This document shows positions 16,666 to 24,936 of a stretch of 33,036 bases of DNA, piece by piece. Numbering within the stretch: the first letter of the stretch is position 1; each line of letters opens with the position of its first letter. The notes under the pieces are model-generated. The model worked only from the letters and a program-made list of their open reading frames with translations, was not told the DNA's origin and searched no databases. The stretch is from Gemmatimonadota bacterium (GTDB lineage: Bacteria > Gemmatimonadota > Gemmatimonadetes > Gemmatimonadales > GWC2-71-9). Location: the NCBI GenBank assembly GCA_003220795.1, contig QHTK01000075.1:1-33036 (forward strand), in the 5' to 3' direction. A program made the position numbers and the translations under genes.

Positions 16666-16780
16666 GGAAGCTCCGCATAGGTGTCGCGAAGTCGGGAGTG
16701 GGGGCGTCGCACCGTCACACGCGAGGGCGCTCGGGGCGGCACATCTGCGCCGAAGCATAGGCGATACCGAAGCTTCCCTA
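16663..16780. terminator. Convergent intergenic inverted repeat, likely bidirectional terminator
   Basis: The left arm (16663-16687) and right arm (16761-16780) pair over 18 of 20 positions with a 5-nt bulge. Each arm begins exactly at the TAG stop of its neighbouring gene. The ends TAGGGAAGCT and AGCTTCCCTA match perfectly. A partial direct repeat, GCATAGG(T/C)G, occurs in both arms. The G-rich loop of about 73 nt holds no gene. Confidence 0.5.
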
Positions 16781-17917
16781 AGGGACCACGAAGATCCCGA
16801 CGTCGCCGCCGTAGTCGTCCGGCGCGCGAGTCGTGCCGGCGGGCACCATCCACGCCGCGCCGTCGATGCGGATGTCGATCCGGTGCACGCCGCTGGTGAT
16901 GGGCAACACCACCTCCCAGAGGTCGCCCCCGGTGCGGTTGAGCGCCAGCGGTTGCCAGTCGGTGAAATCCCCCGCGACTTCGACCCGTGAGGCGTCGGCG
17001 ACGTGCACCACCAGCCGCACGGGCCTGCTGCGATCCACCTGTACTTCGAGCCGCGCGGCCGTCGGAGCGTCGGTGCCGTCGGCCCCGCTACCACGCGGCG
17101 CCATGCTTCCGCGCGACATCGTGTGGCGCGGAGACACCGTCTGAATACGGATCGCGACGGTCAGGTAGCGCGCGGCGATGCTGCCGCTGATCGGGTCGGT
17201 TGGATAGCGGCCGCCCGAGAGCACGATTGCTATGCGCTCGCCGAGCGAGAGAGCGGCGCTGGTCTCGCCGTACATGCCCCGGCCCCCGCCGCGACTCCAA
17301 ACCCGCGCGCCGAGCGTCGCGTCCAGCGTGACCTGGCCCCAGGCCGTGCGGGCTGAGGATTCGACGTCGGTATAGGAGGTGTCGCCGACGTGGGAGAGAT
17401 TGGCCGACACCCTGAGCGTGAGCTCCGGCAGGCGCAGCCACGCACCCGCGCCGGCCGCCAAGACGGTGCGCGGTGCGGAGCCGTACGACGCTCGTCCCGC
17501 GGTACCGCTGACCCAGGCGCCCCGCTCGGACTCCATGAAGTGCAGTCGGGCTTCTCCGACGGCGTGCCAGAAGCTGGCGAAGTCCACGTAGCGGCTGGCG
17601 CCTGCGCCGGCGGAGAACTCGCCGCGCCAGCGATGGGCCGCGGGCATGAAGAACGAGCCGGCCACCGAGCCTTGCAGGCTCCGGTGGCCGCTCTCGAACC
17701 GCAAGTACGTGCCGCGTGCAGTGAGCGTACCGTTGGGTCGTTCCCAGCGCACTCCCGGCGTCACCGACGCGGCACCGGACGCGAGGAACCCGTCGTAGCG
17801 CACGGTGGACATGCCAATGTCGAAGGTGCCGGTCGTCTGGGCGGCCGGCGCGCGCACCGTGAGGAGGGACCATCCTGCCGCCGCCGAGGCGGCCCAGGCC
17901 CGTCTCCCCGCCGTCAC
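16778..17917 (-). CDS. Outer-membrane-barrel-like protein with C-terminal E-set (glycogen-binding-like) domain
   Basis: This 379-aa protein starts at GTG 17917 with a signal peptide (ends near A-P-A-A-Q, residue ~26). Residues ~28-260 alternate hydrophobic and polar residues with many G, S, R, Y and W, such as FDIGMSTVRYDGFLASG, as in outer-membrane beta-barrels. Residues ~295-379 form an early-set/AMPK glycogen-binding-like domain: VEVAGDFTDWQPLAL, a W-x-V-V-L-P strand and G-V-H-R-I-D-I-R-I-D-G. It is the last gene of the sigma-factor operon, 12 bp after the preceding gene. A glycan-binding or structural envelope role is inferred. No close characterised relative is known to me. Confidence 0.7.
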   Translation of the reverse strand: MTAGRRAWAASAAAGWSLLTVRAPAAQTTGTFDIGMSTVRYDGFLASGAASVTPGVRWERPNGTLTARGTYLRFESGHRSLQGSVAGSFFMPAAHRWRGEFSAGAGASRYVDFASFWHAVGEARLHFMESERGAWVSGTAGRASYGSAPRTVLAAGAGAWLRLPELTLRVSANLSHVGDTSYTDVESSARTAWGQVTLDATLGARVWSRGGGRGMYGETSAALSLGERIAIVLSGGRYPTDPISGSIAARYLTVAIRIQTVSPRHTMSRGSMAPRGSGADGTDAPTAARLEVQVDRSRPVRLVVHVADASRVEVAGDFTDWQPLALNRTGGDLWEVVLPITSGVHRIDIRIDGAAWMVPAGTTRAPDDYGGDVGIFVVP

Positions 17918-17929
17918 GACCGCGCGGTG

Positions 17930-18559
17930 CTACGGTCGGCCCGGGCGGGCGTCGCGAGCGCCCGCGTTCACGTGCAGGGCGTCGGCGCCGAAGACGCCGG
18001 CCATCGCCGCCGCGGTGGCCGCGGTCGGTGCCGCGCCGAGTGCGATATCGCGCTCGACGGCGCGGCGGAGGTCGATCAGGTCTGCGTCGCGCGCACTGGC
18101 GGCGAGCGCGAGCACCGCGGCCGCGGCGCTGTCGACCGGCACGCCGCTCGCCACGAGGTCCGCGAGGACGGCGAGCGGGACGGTGATGGTTTGGCGACGC
18201 GACCGGCGCAGCTGGGCCAGCACGGCGGGACCGGCACCCGCCCGCAGCGCCGCGGCCCCCGCCTCGAGCTCGGGGGGCGTGGCGCCCGCCCCCAGCACCG
18301 CGCGAGCGCGGCCGAGATCCGCGGCGAGGCGCTGGACCGCGCTGGCGATGAGCGTGCCGGGCGCGCCCTTGGTGGCGCCCTCGAGCGCGCGCTGGACCAG
18401 CGGCTCGGTGGGAAGGCCCGCGGCCCGCGCCGAATCGATCACACCCGCCACGAGGGGGCGGGCAGTGGCGTCGAGGCGACCGAGCCGCGGATCCTGCGCC
18501 ACCGCGGTCGCGGCGAGCAGCGCGGCGAGCGCGCCCGCGGCCGCAAGGGATCGCGGCAT
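17930..18559 (-). CDS. Secreted alanine-rich helical protein, function unknown
   Basis: This 209-aa protein starts at the ATG at 18559, which overlaps the stop of the gene before it (TGATG). MPRSLAAAGALAALLAATAVAQ is a clear signal peptide. The mature part is rich in alanine and leucine and consists of predicted helical hairpins with recurring G-x-P turns (AAGLPTEPLVQRAL, GATPPELEAGAAAL, SGVPVDSAAAAVLAL). It has no cysteines and no recognisable catalytic motif. Its place between two E-set proteins behind a sigma factor suggests a periplasmic partner of that module. I do not recognise the family. Confidence 0.7.
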   Translation of the reverse strand: MPRSLAAAGALAALLAATAVAQDPRLGRLDATARPLVAGVIDSARAAGLPTEPLVQRALEGATKGAPGTLIASAVQRLAADLGRARAVLGAGATPPELEAGAAALRAGAGPAVLAQLRRSRRQTITVPLAVLADLVASGVPVDSAAAAVLALAASARDADLIDLRRAVERDIALGAAPTAATAAAMAGVFGADALHVNAGARDARPGRP

Positions 18560-19122
18560 CACGAGCCACCCACGGTGACGACCGAGCTCGGCGCGCCGAA
18601 CTCGTCGTCGCGCGCGTGCGGCGCCGCGGGATCGGCGAGCCAGCGGGAGCCGTCGACGAGGAAGGCGTAGCGATAGCGCCCGGGCGACAGCGGCAACACC
18701 GCGGTCCAGACGGAACCGCCGCGCGGGGACGGTCGCATCGGGGTGCGCGTGGCGTCCCAATCGTTGAAATCGCCGACGAGCGCCACGCGGGTCGCGCGCG
18801 GCGCGACCACGACGAACTGAAACTGCCGGGACGTGGCTTCCGCTGGCGCTGGGCGTGCTCCCCGGCCGGGCAGTGCCCAAACGAGGGCCGCGAGCCCCGC
18901 TGCCGTCGCCAGAGCGCCGAGGGGAGAGACGGCGAGCTGCCGCGGCCGGATGAGCCAGCGCCACGCGACTACCGCGGCGCCCGGCCTCCGGCCGGTCTCG
19001 CCGTCCGCGATCTCCTGCATCACGCGTCCGTCGAGCGCCGGATCGATCTGCACGGGGCGGCGCAGGTGGCTCACGATCCGGTCGACCGGGTCCTGTCGAT
19101 CTTCAAACACGTTCCGCCTCAC
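18559..19122 (-). CDS. Single-pass membrane protein with extracytoplasmic isoamylase early-set domain (possible anti-sigma factor)
   Basis: This 187-aa protein has a cytoplasmic N-terminus of about 60 residues, one membrane segment at about residues 64-85, and an E-set/AMPK glycogen-binding-like domain from about residue 98 (VALVGDFNDWDATRTPM, then GRYRYAFLVDGSRW, ending in S-S-V-V-T-V). Its start overlaps the sigma-factor gene by 20 nt. The topology (cytoplasmic part next to a sigma factor, sensor domain outside) is that of an anti-sigma factor, but no ZAS zinc motif (HxxxCxxC) is present. The anti-sigma role is inferred from position and topology. Confidence 0.75.
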   Translation of the reverse strand: MRRNVFEDRQDPVDRIVSHLRRPVQIDPALDGRVMQEIADGETGRRPGAAVVAWRWLIRPRQLAVSPLGALATAAGLAALVWALPGRGARPAPAEATSRQFQFVVVAPRATRVALVGDFNDWDATRTPMRPSPRGGSVWTAVLPLSPGRYRYAFLVDGSRWLADPAAPHARDDEFGAPSSVVTVGGS

Positions 19123-19645
19123 GGAAAATGATCTGCAGCTGCTCGCGGGCGCGTTTCACCCGCATCTTCAACGCCGAAATCCCCGCGCCCGTCAGTTGCG
19201 CCATCTCCTCGTACTCCAGGTCCTCGACGTGCTTGAGGAGGAACGCTTCCCGGTATTCCGGGGTGAGCCGGCCGAGCGCCCAGCGGACGGTGTCGTCCCA
19301 CTCGGCGCGCTCGGCCGGACTGGGCAGCGGCACACCGCTGAGCGCCGCGTCGTCGCGCACGAACAGCCGCGCGCGTCGCGCGGCGCGCCCGCCCGTCGTG
19401 CGGCACCGGTTCACGAGGATGCCGTACAGCCAGGCGCCGAATCGCTCCGGATCGTCGCAGCGCGCCAGCGAGCGATGCGCCCGGACGAAGGCGTCCTGCA
19501 GCGCTTCCTCCGCGTCCTGCCGGTCTCCGAGCATGTGTACGGCGTAGCGGCCGAGGCGATCACGGTACCGTGCGACAAGCGCGGCGTACGCGCCGGTGTC
19601 GCCGGCCAAGACGCGGCGCACCAGCTCTCCGTCGCTCGTCCCCAC
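19103..19645 (-). CDS. RNA polymerase sigma factor, ECF (sigma-70 family)
   Basis: This 180-aa protein has sigma region 2 (VARYRDRLGRYAVHMLGD followed by D-A-E-E-A-L-Q-D-A-F-V-R-A) and region 4 (LTPEYREAFLLKHVEDLEYE, then a helix-turn-helix ending S-A-L-K-M-R-V-K-R-A-R), with no region 1 or 3, as in ECF sigma factors. The frame is open upstream to 19852, but that part is non-conserved and crosses the divergent promoter region. GTG at 19645 gives the usual T-S-D-G-E-L-V-R-R-V start. It leads the four-gene minus-strand operon and probably controls it and other envelope genes. Confidence 0.88.
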   Translation of the reverse strand: MGTSDGELVRRVLAGDTGAYAALVARYRDRLGRYAVHMLGDRQDAEEALQDAFVRAHRSLARCDDPERFGAWLYGILVNRCRTTGGRAARRARLFVRDDAALSGVPLPSPAERAEWDDTVRWALGRLTPEYREAFLLKHVEDLEYEEMAQLTGAGISALKMRVKRAREQLQIIFREAERV

Positions 19646-19776
19646 CTTGGGTATACCCACCGAGGGAGCCGTGCCGTCACTTTTTCCCGCGTCGGGCGGA
19701 CGTGTGACGCGTTCGACCGGGGGCCGGGTATCTCCAGACAGAGCCGTCACGGTGCCTGTCACACAAAGGAGCGCTG
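19646..19776. promoter_or_regulatory. Divergent promoter region between sigma factor and lipoprotein, with repeated GTCAC motifs
   Basis: On the minus strand, TATACC (19655-19650) inside the palindrome GGGTATACCC (19649-19658) lies 4 nt before the sigma GTG. GCCGTCAC occurs twice in direct order (19673-19680 and 19743-19750). GTGTGAC (19702-19708) and GTCACAC (19758-19764) form a perfect 7-bp inverted pair. These could be operator sites for a shared regulator. The plus-strand lipoprotein gene has its own Shine-Dalgarno sequence just after. Confidence 0.35.
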
Positions 19777-21195
19777 ATGACTCGTTGCGTGTTGCGCCTG
19801 CTGGCCGCGGCCCTCCTCTTCGCAGCCAGCTGCTACAAGGACGATACCACATCCCCCCGCAACGGGAAGTCGCTCGCCCGCGTGCTGCTCACCGATGCGC
19901 CGTTCCCCTATGACTCGGTGGCGCGCGTTAACGTGTATGTGGCCAGCATCGATGCCAGCAGCGACCTGGACACGACCGGCGGGGGGCAATGGGTGCGAGC
20001 GGCGACACCCGCCAGGGCGTTCGACCTGCTCACCTTGCAGCGCGGCGCCACGGCGTTCCTCGGCGAGGCCGAGCTCGACGCGCGGCAATACCGGGCGATC
20101 CGCATGGTCATCGACGCCGACAGGTCCTCGATCGTCTACAACAACGGCGCCGCGCCGCCAGTGCACTGGCCGTGGCCGGGGAGCGGCGCGGTGACCATGT
20201 ATGCCCTGATCGAGGAGCCGCTCGACTTCTCGACCGCGGCAGCCGCGGCGCCCGGGGGAGCCGCGATCGTGATCGACTTCGACGTCGGGAGGAGCTTCCT
20301 GTACGACTATTTCGGAACCCGAGAGTTCACCGTGCTCCCCTGGTTGCGTGCGGTCAACTCGGCGGCGACCGGGACGCTCGAAGGCACGGTGACGACCGAC
20401 TCGGGTGGCCAAACTCGGCCGGTTGAGAACGCCAACATCACGGTGTGCGGCAGCCAGGCGTGCGACCCGCCTAACGCGTACGTGGTCGCCACCGGCCGCA
20501 GTGACGCCGCGGGGCGCTACACGGTGGGGTTCTTGCGCGCCGGCACGTACACCGTGCGGGTCGAGCAGCCCGACTATCCCTCCCTTGCTCCCGCGATCAT
20601 CCCCAACGTGCACATCGCCGCGGGCGACGCCACGCAGCTGCCGGTGTCGCTCCCGAGAGCGGGCTCTGGGGGGGCCTACATCCGCATCTCCGGGCCGACA
20701 TCGGTCGGCGTCGGCGGCACGATCAGCCTCCGCGCCGCCGTGGGCGACGCGAGCGGCAACGCGGTTTCGAATCCCGCGGTGTCGTGGACGAGCAGCAACA
20801 CAGCGATCGCGCAGGTGAGTGGTGGGGGGGACACGGCGTCGGTGATGGGTCGCCAAGCCGGTTATGTCACGATCACCGCGGCGAGCGGTCAACTGTTCGA
20901 TACACTCGGCGTTCAAGTCGTGGGCTCGTCCGCGCCGGTAGCCTCCGTCACGGTCGTACCTGGCAGCGCCAACCTCGCCGTCGGGGACAGCGTCGGCTTC
21001 CGTGCCGAGCTGCGCGATTCGACGGGGACCCTGCTCACCGATCGGGCTGTGTCGTGGTTCGCCACGGATAGCAGCGTGATGGTCGTCTATCCCTACGGCT
21101 CGCAGGCCCTCGTCCGGCCGCGGGCCTCCGGTAGCGCGTTCCTGCGTGCCACGAGCGAGGGGAAGACCGGGCAGGCCACGATCACGGTGCACTAA
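19777..21195 (+). CDS. Lipoprotein with DUF4382-like, carboxypeptidase-regulatory-like and BIG2-like domains
   Basis: This 472-aa protein has a lipoprotein signal with A-A-S-C19 as lipobox. Residues ~30-190 match the DUF4382 type (ARVLLTDAPFPYDSVARVNV, then V-Y-V-A-S-I-D-A). Residues ~195-285 look like a carboxypeptidase-regulatory-like beta-sandwich (GTLEGTVTTDSGGQ, GRYTVGFLRAGTYTVRVE). Two bacterial Ig-like (BIG2) repeats follow at about 300-385 and 390-472, each with a V-S-W-x(3)-S/D pattern. It is most likely displayed on the outer membrane, possibly in adhesion or glycan binding. AAAGGAG at 19765-19771 supports the ATG at 19777. It is divergent from the sigma operon. Confidence 0.8.
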   Translation: MTRCVLRLLAAALLFAASCYKDDTTSPRNGKSLARVLLTDAPFPYDSVARVNVYVASIDASSDLDTTGGGQWVRAATPARAFDLLTLQRGATAFLGEAELDARQYRAIRMVIDADRSSIVYNNGAAPPVHWPWPGSGAVTMYALIEEPLDFSTAAAAAPGGAAIVIDFDVGRSFLYDYFGTREFTVLPWLRAVNSAATGTLEGTVTTDSGGQTRPVENANITVCGSQACDPPNAYVVATGRSDAAGRYTVGFLRAGTYTVRVEQPDYPSLAPAIIPNVHIAAGDATQLPVSLPRAGSGGAYIRISGPTSVGVGGTISLRAAVGDASGNAVSNPAVSWTSSNTAIAQVSGGGDTASVMGRQAGYVTITAASGQLFDTLGVQVVGSSAPVASVTVVPGSANLAVGDSVGFRAELRDSTGTLLTDRAVSWFATDSSVMVVYPYGSQALVRPRASGSAFLRATSEGKTGQATITVH

Positions 21196-21207
21196 GGTCG
21201 TCAGCGG

Positions 21208-21239
21208 GCGGGAGCGCGGTAGCGGGAGGGCGCTCCCGC
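21208..21239 (+). terminator. Hairpin terminator after the lipoprotein gene
   Basis: GCGGGAGCGC (21208-21217) and GCGCTCCCGC (21230-21239) form a perfect 10-bp G/C stem with a 12-nt loop, 12 nt after the stop. Only a short, broken T-rich stretch (TCTTAGGTTT) follows, so intrinsic termination may be partial. Confidence 0.65.
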
Positions 21240-21257
21240 TCTTAGGTTTCGCCGCCC

Positions 21258-22241
21258 GTGACCGCTCCGCATCACCGCCCCGGCGGCGGCTTCCGCAATC
21301 CTTGGGCAAACGCGGCGGCGCCCGCGTTCGGCGGCTTTCTCAAGTGGGTCCTGGTGCAGCGCATCATCCGGCCGCGCCCGGCCGATCCCCCGCATTCCGC
21401 GTTTCACCGGCTCGAGCCAAAGTTTGCGGTCCCGCGCGCGGCGTCCGATCGGCTGCTCGTGACGTGGGTCGGGCACTCGAGCTTTCTGCTCCAGGTAGGC
21501 GGGCTCAACGTGCTCACCGATCCGATGTGGAGCAACCGCGCGTCGCCGGTTCGGTTCGCGGGCCCGCGCCGCTGGGTGGCGCCCGGGATCGACTTCGCGA
21601 CCCTGCCCCCGATCGACCTGGTGCTGCTGTCTCACAACCACTACGACCATTTGGACGACCGGACGGTGCGTCGCCTCGCCGCGCGCGAGCCCCGCGCCAC
21701 GTGGCTCGTGCCCCTCGGGCTCGGGCGGTTCGTTCGGGCGCGCGGCGCGCGAGACGTGTGGGAGCACGACTGGTGGCAGGAGACGCCCATCGGTCCGGCG
21801 CTCGTCGCTTGCACGCCGGCTCAGCACTTCAGCTCGCGCGGGCTGCGCGATCGCGGGGCCACGCTGTGGTGCGGTTGGGCAGTGCGAACCAACGCCCACC
21901 GGGTGTTCTTCACCGGCGACACGGGCTATCACCCCGAGTTCGGACGCATCGCCGAGCGCTACGGGCCGTTCGACGTCGCGCTGTTGCCGATCGGCGGATA
22001 CGAGCCCAGGTGGTTCATGCGGCCGGTGCACATGAATCCCGAGGAGGCGGTGCGGGCGTTCCGCGATCTGGGCGGCGGGGCTCACGGAACCGTCATGATT
22101 CCGATGCATTGGGGCACCTTCAAGCTCACCGACGAGGCCATGGACGAGCCTCCCATCCGAGCCCGGGTCGCGTGGCGGGAGGCGGGGCTCGCGCCGGAGC
22201 AGTTCTGGATGCTGGCGCACGGGGAGACCCGGGCGCTGTAG
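21258..22241 (+). CDS. MBL-fold metallo-hydrolase, NAPE-PLD/UlaG-like
   Basis: This 327-aa metallo-beta-lactamase-fold enzyme has the metal motif HNHYDHLD (H-x-H-x-D-H), preceded by WVGHSSFLLQ and VLTDPMWSNR, followed by FFTGDTGYHP and PMHWGTFKL. The pattern is that of the N-acyl-phosphatidylethanolamine phospholipase D-like branch, although bacterial members act on varied phosphodiesters or lactones. The substrate is unknown. It begins at GTG, with TAGGTT at 21243-21248 as a candidate -10 box 9 nt upstream. No membrane segment is seen and the enzyme is probably cytoplasmic. Confidence 0.85.
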   Translation: MTAPHHRPGGGFRNPWANAAAPAFGGFLKWVLVQRIIRPRPADPPHSAFHRLEPKFAVPRAASDRLLVTWVGHSSFLLQVGGLNVLTDPMWSNRASPVRFAGPRRWVAPGIDFATLPPIDLVLLSHNHYDHLDDRTVRRLAAREPRATWLVPLGLGRFVRARGARDVWEHDWWQETPIGPALVACTPAQHFSSRGLRDRGATLWCGWAVRTNAHRVFFTGDTGYHPEFGRIAERYGPFDVALLPIGGYEPRWFMRPVHMNPEEAVRAFRDLGGGAHGTVMIPMHWGTFKLTDEAMDEPPIRARVAWREAGLAPEQFWMLAHGETRAL

Positions 22242-22318
22242 TGCGGTCCGGGGACTCCCCGCGCGGGCTGCCGGCGTCTAGCTTCCGCGGTTCCAGACCT
22301 ATCCCGTCCGGAGGCAAC

Positions 22319-23791
22319 GTGCGTCGTCGCGTCCTCGTGGGGCTGTGCTCACTCTGTTTCGTGGGCTGCGTCCGACCGCTCCGCCCGTCGCTCGTGGGCC
22401 CGTCGGCGCAGCCCGTGCTGCTCCCGCCCCAGCTGTTCCGGGAAGGCGTACCCAAGAACGACGCCGAGTGGCGGGCCGCCGGACAGGAAGCGGCGACGCT
22501 GTTGTCGCAATACATCGCCATCAACACGACGAACCCGCCTGGGAACGAGCTGAAGGCGGCGCACTGGCTGCGGTCCGTGCTGGGGCGGGAGGGGATCGAA
22601 GCGCAAGTATTCGAACCCGCGCCCGGCAAGGCGAACCTGTTCGCGCGGGTGCAGGGAGACGGGACCCGGCGCCCGCTGATCTTTCTCAATCACATGGACG
22701 TCGTGCTCGCCAGCCCGGAGTACTGGAAGGTGGACCCGTTCGGCGGCGTGGTGAAGGACGGGTACATGTGGGGACGTGGCGCGCTCGACATGAAGGGTGA
22801 GGCGATCGCGCAGCTGATGACGCTGATCATCCTCAAGCGCGCGGGCGCGCCGCTCAAGCGCGACATCATTTTTCTCGCCACGTCGGACGAGGAGATCGGC
22901 GCGGGCGTGGGCGCCGGTTGGTTCGTCGAAAACCATCCCGATCTGATCCGGGACGCCGAGTTCCTGATCAACGAAGGCGGCACGATCCGCGCCGACGCGA
23001 GCGGCCATATCGAGTACTACGGCGTCGGCACGACCGAGAAGTCACCCTTCTGGCTCGACGTCACGGCGCAGGGCACGTCGGGGCACGGATCGCGTCCCAC
23101 GCCGGACAACCCGGTGCACCGGCTGGTGCGCGCGCTGAATCGGATCGCTACCTGGCAGACACCGCTGGTGGTGACGCCGACCGTGGAACGCTATCTCCAC
23201 GACCTCGCGACGATCGAGACCGATGTTGCGCGGCGGGCCTGGCTCGCGGACGTGCGGGCGGCGCTCAAGGATTCGGCCGCGGCCCGCGCGCTCACGGCGG
23301 ACCTCACCTACAACGCGCTCCTGCGGAACACGATCTCGATCACGGGGCTGAAGGGGAGCGACAAGACCAACGTCATCCCGCCGGTGGCGTCGGCGGCGCT
23401 CGACGTGCGCCTCTTGCCGGGCCAGGATCCGGCGGCGTTCCTGGCGGAGTTGATCCGCGTGGTCGCCGACAGCGCCGTGAAGATCACGCCCCAGGGGCCG
23501 AACTGGCCCGCCACGGAGAGCCCGACCGACACCGAGCTGTTCCGGGCGATCGTGGCGGCGGCGCACGCGCGCGATCCGGACGCGTTCGTCACGACGCCGC
23601 CACTCACCGGATTCACCGACAGCCACTATTTCCGCCGTCTGGGGATCGTGAGCTACGGCGTCTCGCCGTTTCCGCTCAACCAGGCCGAGTCGCGCGGCGT
23701 ACACGGGAACGACGAGCGGGTGAGCCTCGACGCGCTGACGTTTGGCGTCCATTTCATCTACGATGTGGTCTCGCGGGTGGTCGCGAGGTGA
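22319..23791 (+). CDS. M20 family metallopeptidase, putative lipoprotein
   Basis: This 490-aa protein opens with a basic, hydrophobic signal ending in F-V-G-C17, a plausible lipobox, followed by a proline-rich linker. The catalytic part is M20: NHMDVV, GRGALDMKGE, TSDEEIGAG (the general-base glutamate pair), INEGG, SGHGSRPTPDNPVHRL in the dimerisation lid, and the last ligand region RGVHGNDERV. It probably trims peptides or acyl-amino acids in the periplasm. GTG at 22319 has GGAGG at 22310-22314, 4 nt upstream. The long open frame before it is a shadow of the upstream MBL-fold gene. Its stop overlaps the metallophosphoesterase GTG. Confidence 0.88.
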   Translation: MRRRVLVGLCSLCFVGCVRPLRPSLVGPSAQPVLLPPQLFREGVPKNDAEWRAAGQEAATLLSQYIAINTTNPPGNELKAAHWLRSVLGREGIEAQVFEPAPGKANLFARVQGDGTRRPLIFLNHMDVVLASPEYWKVDPFGGVVKDGYMWGRGALDMKGEAIAQLMTLIILKRAGAPLKRDIIFLATSDEEIGAGVGAGWFVENHPDLIRDAEFLINEGGTIRADASGHIEYYGVGTTEKSPFWLDVTAQGTSGHGSRPTPDNPVHRLVRALNRIATWQTPLVVTPTVERYLHDLATIETDVARRAWLADVRAALKDSAAARALTADLTYNALLRNTISITGLKGSDKTNVIPPVASAALDVRLLPGQDPAAFLAELIRVVADSAVKITPQGPNWPATESPTDTELFRAIVAAAHARDPDAFVTTPPLTGFTDSHYFRRLGIVSYGVSPFPLNQAESRGVHGNDERVSLDALTFGVHFIYDVVSRVVAR

Positions 23792-24684
23792 TCGGACCGC
23801 TGTTCTATCCCCGGCGTCACCCGCCCAGCCGCCACCGGCGCGCACCCACCTTCGAGCGCGTCGTGAAGGTCCCGATCGGCTGGGTGGCGGAGCACCTGTG
23901 CGCGCCCCTGGCTCAATGGAATGGGCGGCTGCTGCTGACGCCCGAGGTCGGCGTCTCGATCGCCGGCCTTCAGCCGGAGTTCGACGGCTACCGCATCGCG
24001 CTCGTCACGGATCTCCACCGCGGTCCGGTGGTCCCGGCCTCCTGGCTCGCGCGGGTGGCGGACCGCGTCGCCGAGCTCGCACCCGACCTCGTAGCGCTGG
24101 GCGGGGATTTCGTGAGCCACGTGAGGCGCGATCTCGACGGGCTCGCGTCGGTGCTCACTCGGTTCCGGGCGCGCGACGGTGTGGTGGCCGTGCTCGGCAA
24201 TCACGATCACTGGGTGGGGCCGGACGCGGTCAGCGCCGTGCTCGAACACGCCGGCGTGACGTTACTCACCAACCGCCACGTCCTCGTACGGCGCGGGGCG
24301 GCCATCCTGGCCGTGGCCGGCGTGGACGACTTTACCCACGGCGCGACCCGTCCCGATGAGGCACTCGCCGGTGTCGCGCCTGAGGTTCCCCGCATCCTGC
24401 TCTCTCATAATCCCGATCTCATCGAGTACCTCCCCGCCGGGCTGCGCGTGGACGTGATGCTGTCGGGGCACACCCACAACGGTCAGATGCACCTGCCGTG
24501 GCTGGGGCCGCTCCTGGTGCCGTCGCAGTTCGGGGGGCGGTACATGCACGGCCTCAAGCGGGTCGGGGAGACGTGGCTCTACGTGTCGGCCGGAGTGGGG
24601 ACGGCAGCGATTCCGATGAGGTGGGGCAATCCCCCCGAGTTGCCCGTGATTCGGTTGGTGAGGCTTGGAAATCTATTTCAGTGA
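23788..24684 (+). CDS. Metallophosphoesterase (YkuE/calcineurin-like)
   Basis: This 298-aa enzyme has the calcineurin-type metal motifs in order: LVTDLHRGP (D-x-H), LGGDFVSH (GD), LGNHDHW (GNHD), LLSHNPD (H) and LSGHTHNGQ (GHxH). It resembles YkuE-like UDP-sugar/phosphoester hydrolases, but it has no clear signal peptide or N-terminal membrane segment. The GTG at 23788 overlaps the M20 peptidase stop (GTGA), so the pair is co-transcribed. Its last 12 bases overlap the 3' end of the convergent small gene on the other strand. The substrate is unknown. Confidence 0.85.
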   Translation: MIGPLFYPRRHPPSRHRRAPTFERVVKVPIGWVAEHLCAPLAQWNGRLLLTPEVGVSIAGLQPEFDGYRIALVTDLHRGPVVPASWLARVADRVAELAPDLVALGGDFVSHVRRDLDGLASVLTRFRARDGVVAVLGNHDHWVGPDAVSAVLEHAGVTLLTNRHVLVRRGAAILAVAGVDDFTHGATRPDEALAGVAPEVPRILLSHNPDLIEYLPAGLRVDVMLSGHTHNGQMHLPWLGPLLVPSQFGGRYMHGLKRVGETWLYVSAGVGTAAIPMRWGNPPELPVIRLVRLGNLFQ

Positions 24685-24936
24685 TACTACGAATCTGACG
24701 GTGACGCACTCCGCCGTCTGTGGCGACACGCTGCAGAAGCAGTCGTTGGAAAGCAGCCGTTTGACACCGAGCACTTCCGCCTCCGCGATCCCCGGTACGT
24801 CCCGGTAGGTGATCTCCAGCGTCGCCCCATCGATGACGCGGTAGTGCACCGGCCGGCCGAGGAGGCGGTGGTGGGGATCGATCTTGGCGAGCCCGTTCGT
24901 GAGGCGGCGTTGGATCTCGCCGATCTGCTCGCTCAC
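24673..24936 (-). CDS. Small conserved-looking protein, function unknown
   Basis: This 87-aa protein starts at a GTG that overlaps the queG stop (GTGA at 24936-24933), so it is translated with queG. It has a short helical start (EQIGEIQRRLTNGLAKIDPH), a beta-rich middle (V-H-Y-R-V-I-D-G-A-T-L-E-I-T-Y-R) and three cysteines near the end (C-F-C, then E-C). No membrane segment or signal is seen. I do not recognise the family. Base composition matches its neighbours and the coupling to queG supports a real gene. The 3' ends of this and the metallophosphoesterase gene overlap by 12 bp. Confidence 0.6.
   Translation of the reverse strand: MSEQIGEIQRRLTNGLAKIDPHHRLLGRPVHYRVIDGATLEITYRDVPGIAEAEVLGVKRLLSNDCFCSVSPQTAECVTVRFVVSLK

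Noticed and set aside
16666..16777. Possible small gene between the convergent MFS and barrel genes
   Set aside because: The short frames are repeat-derived, lack a ribosome-binding site and show no protein-like pattern.
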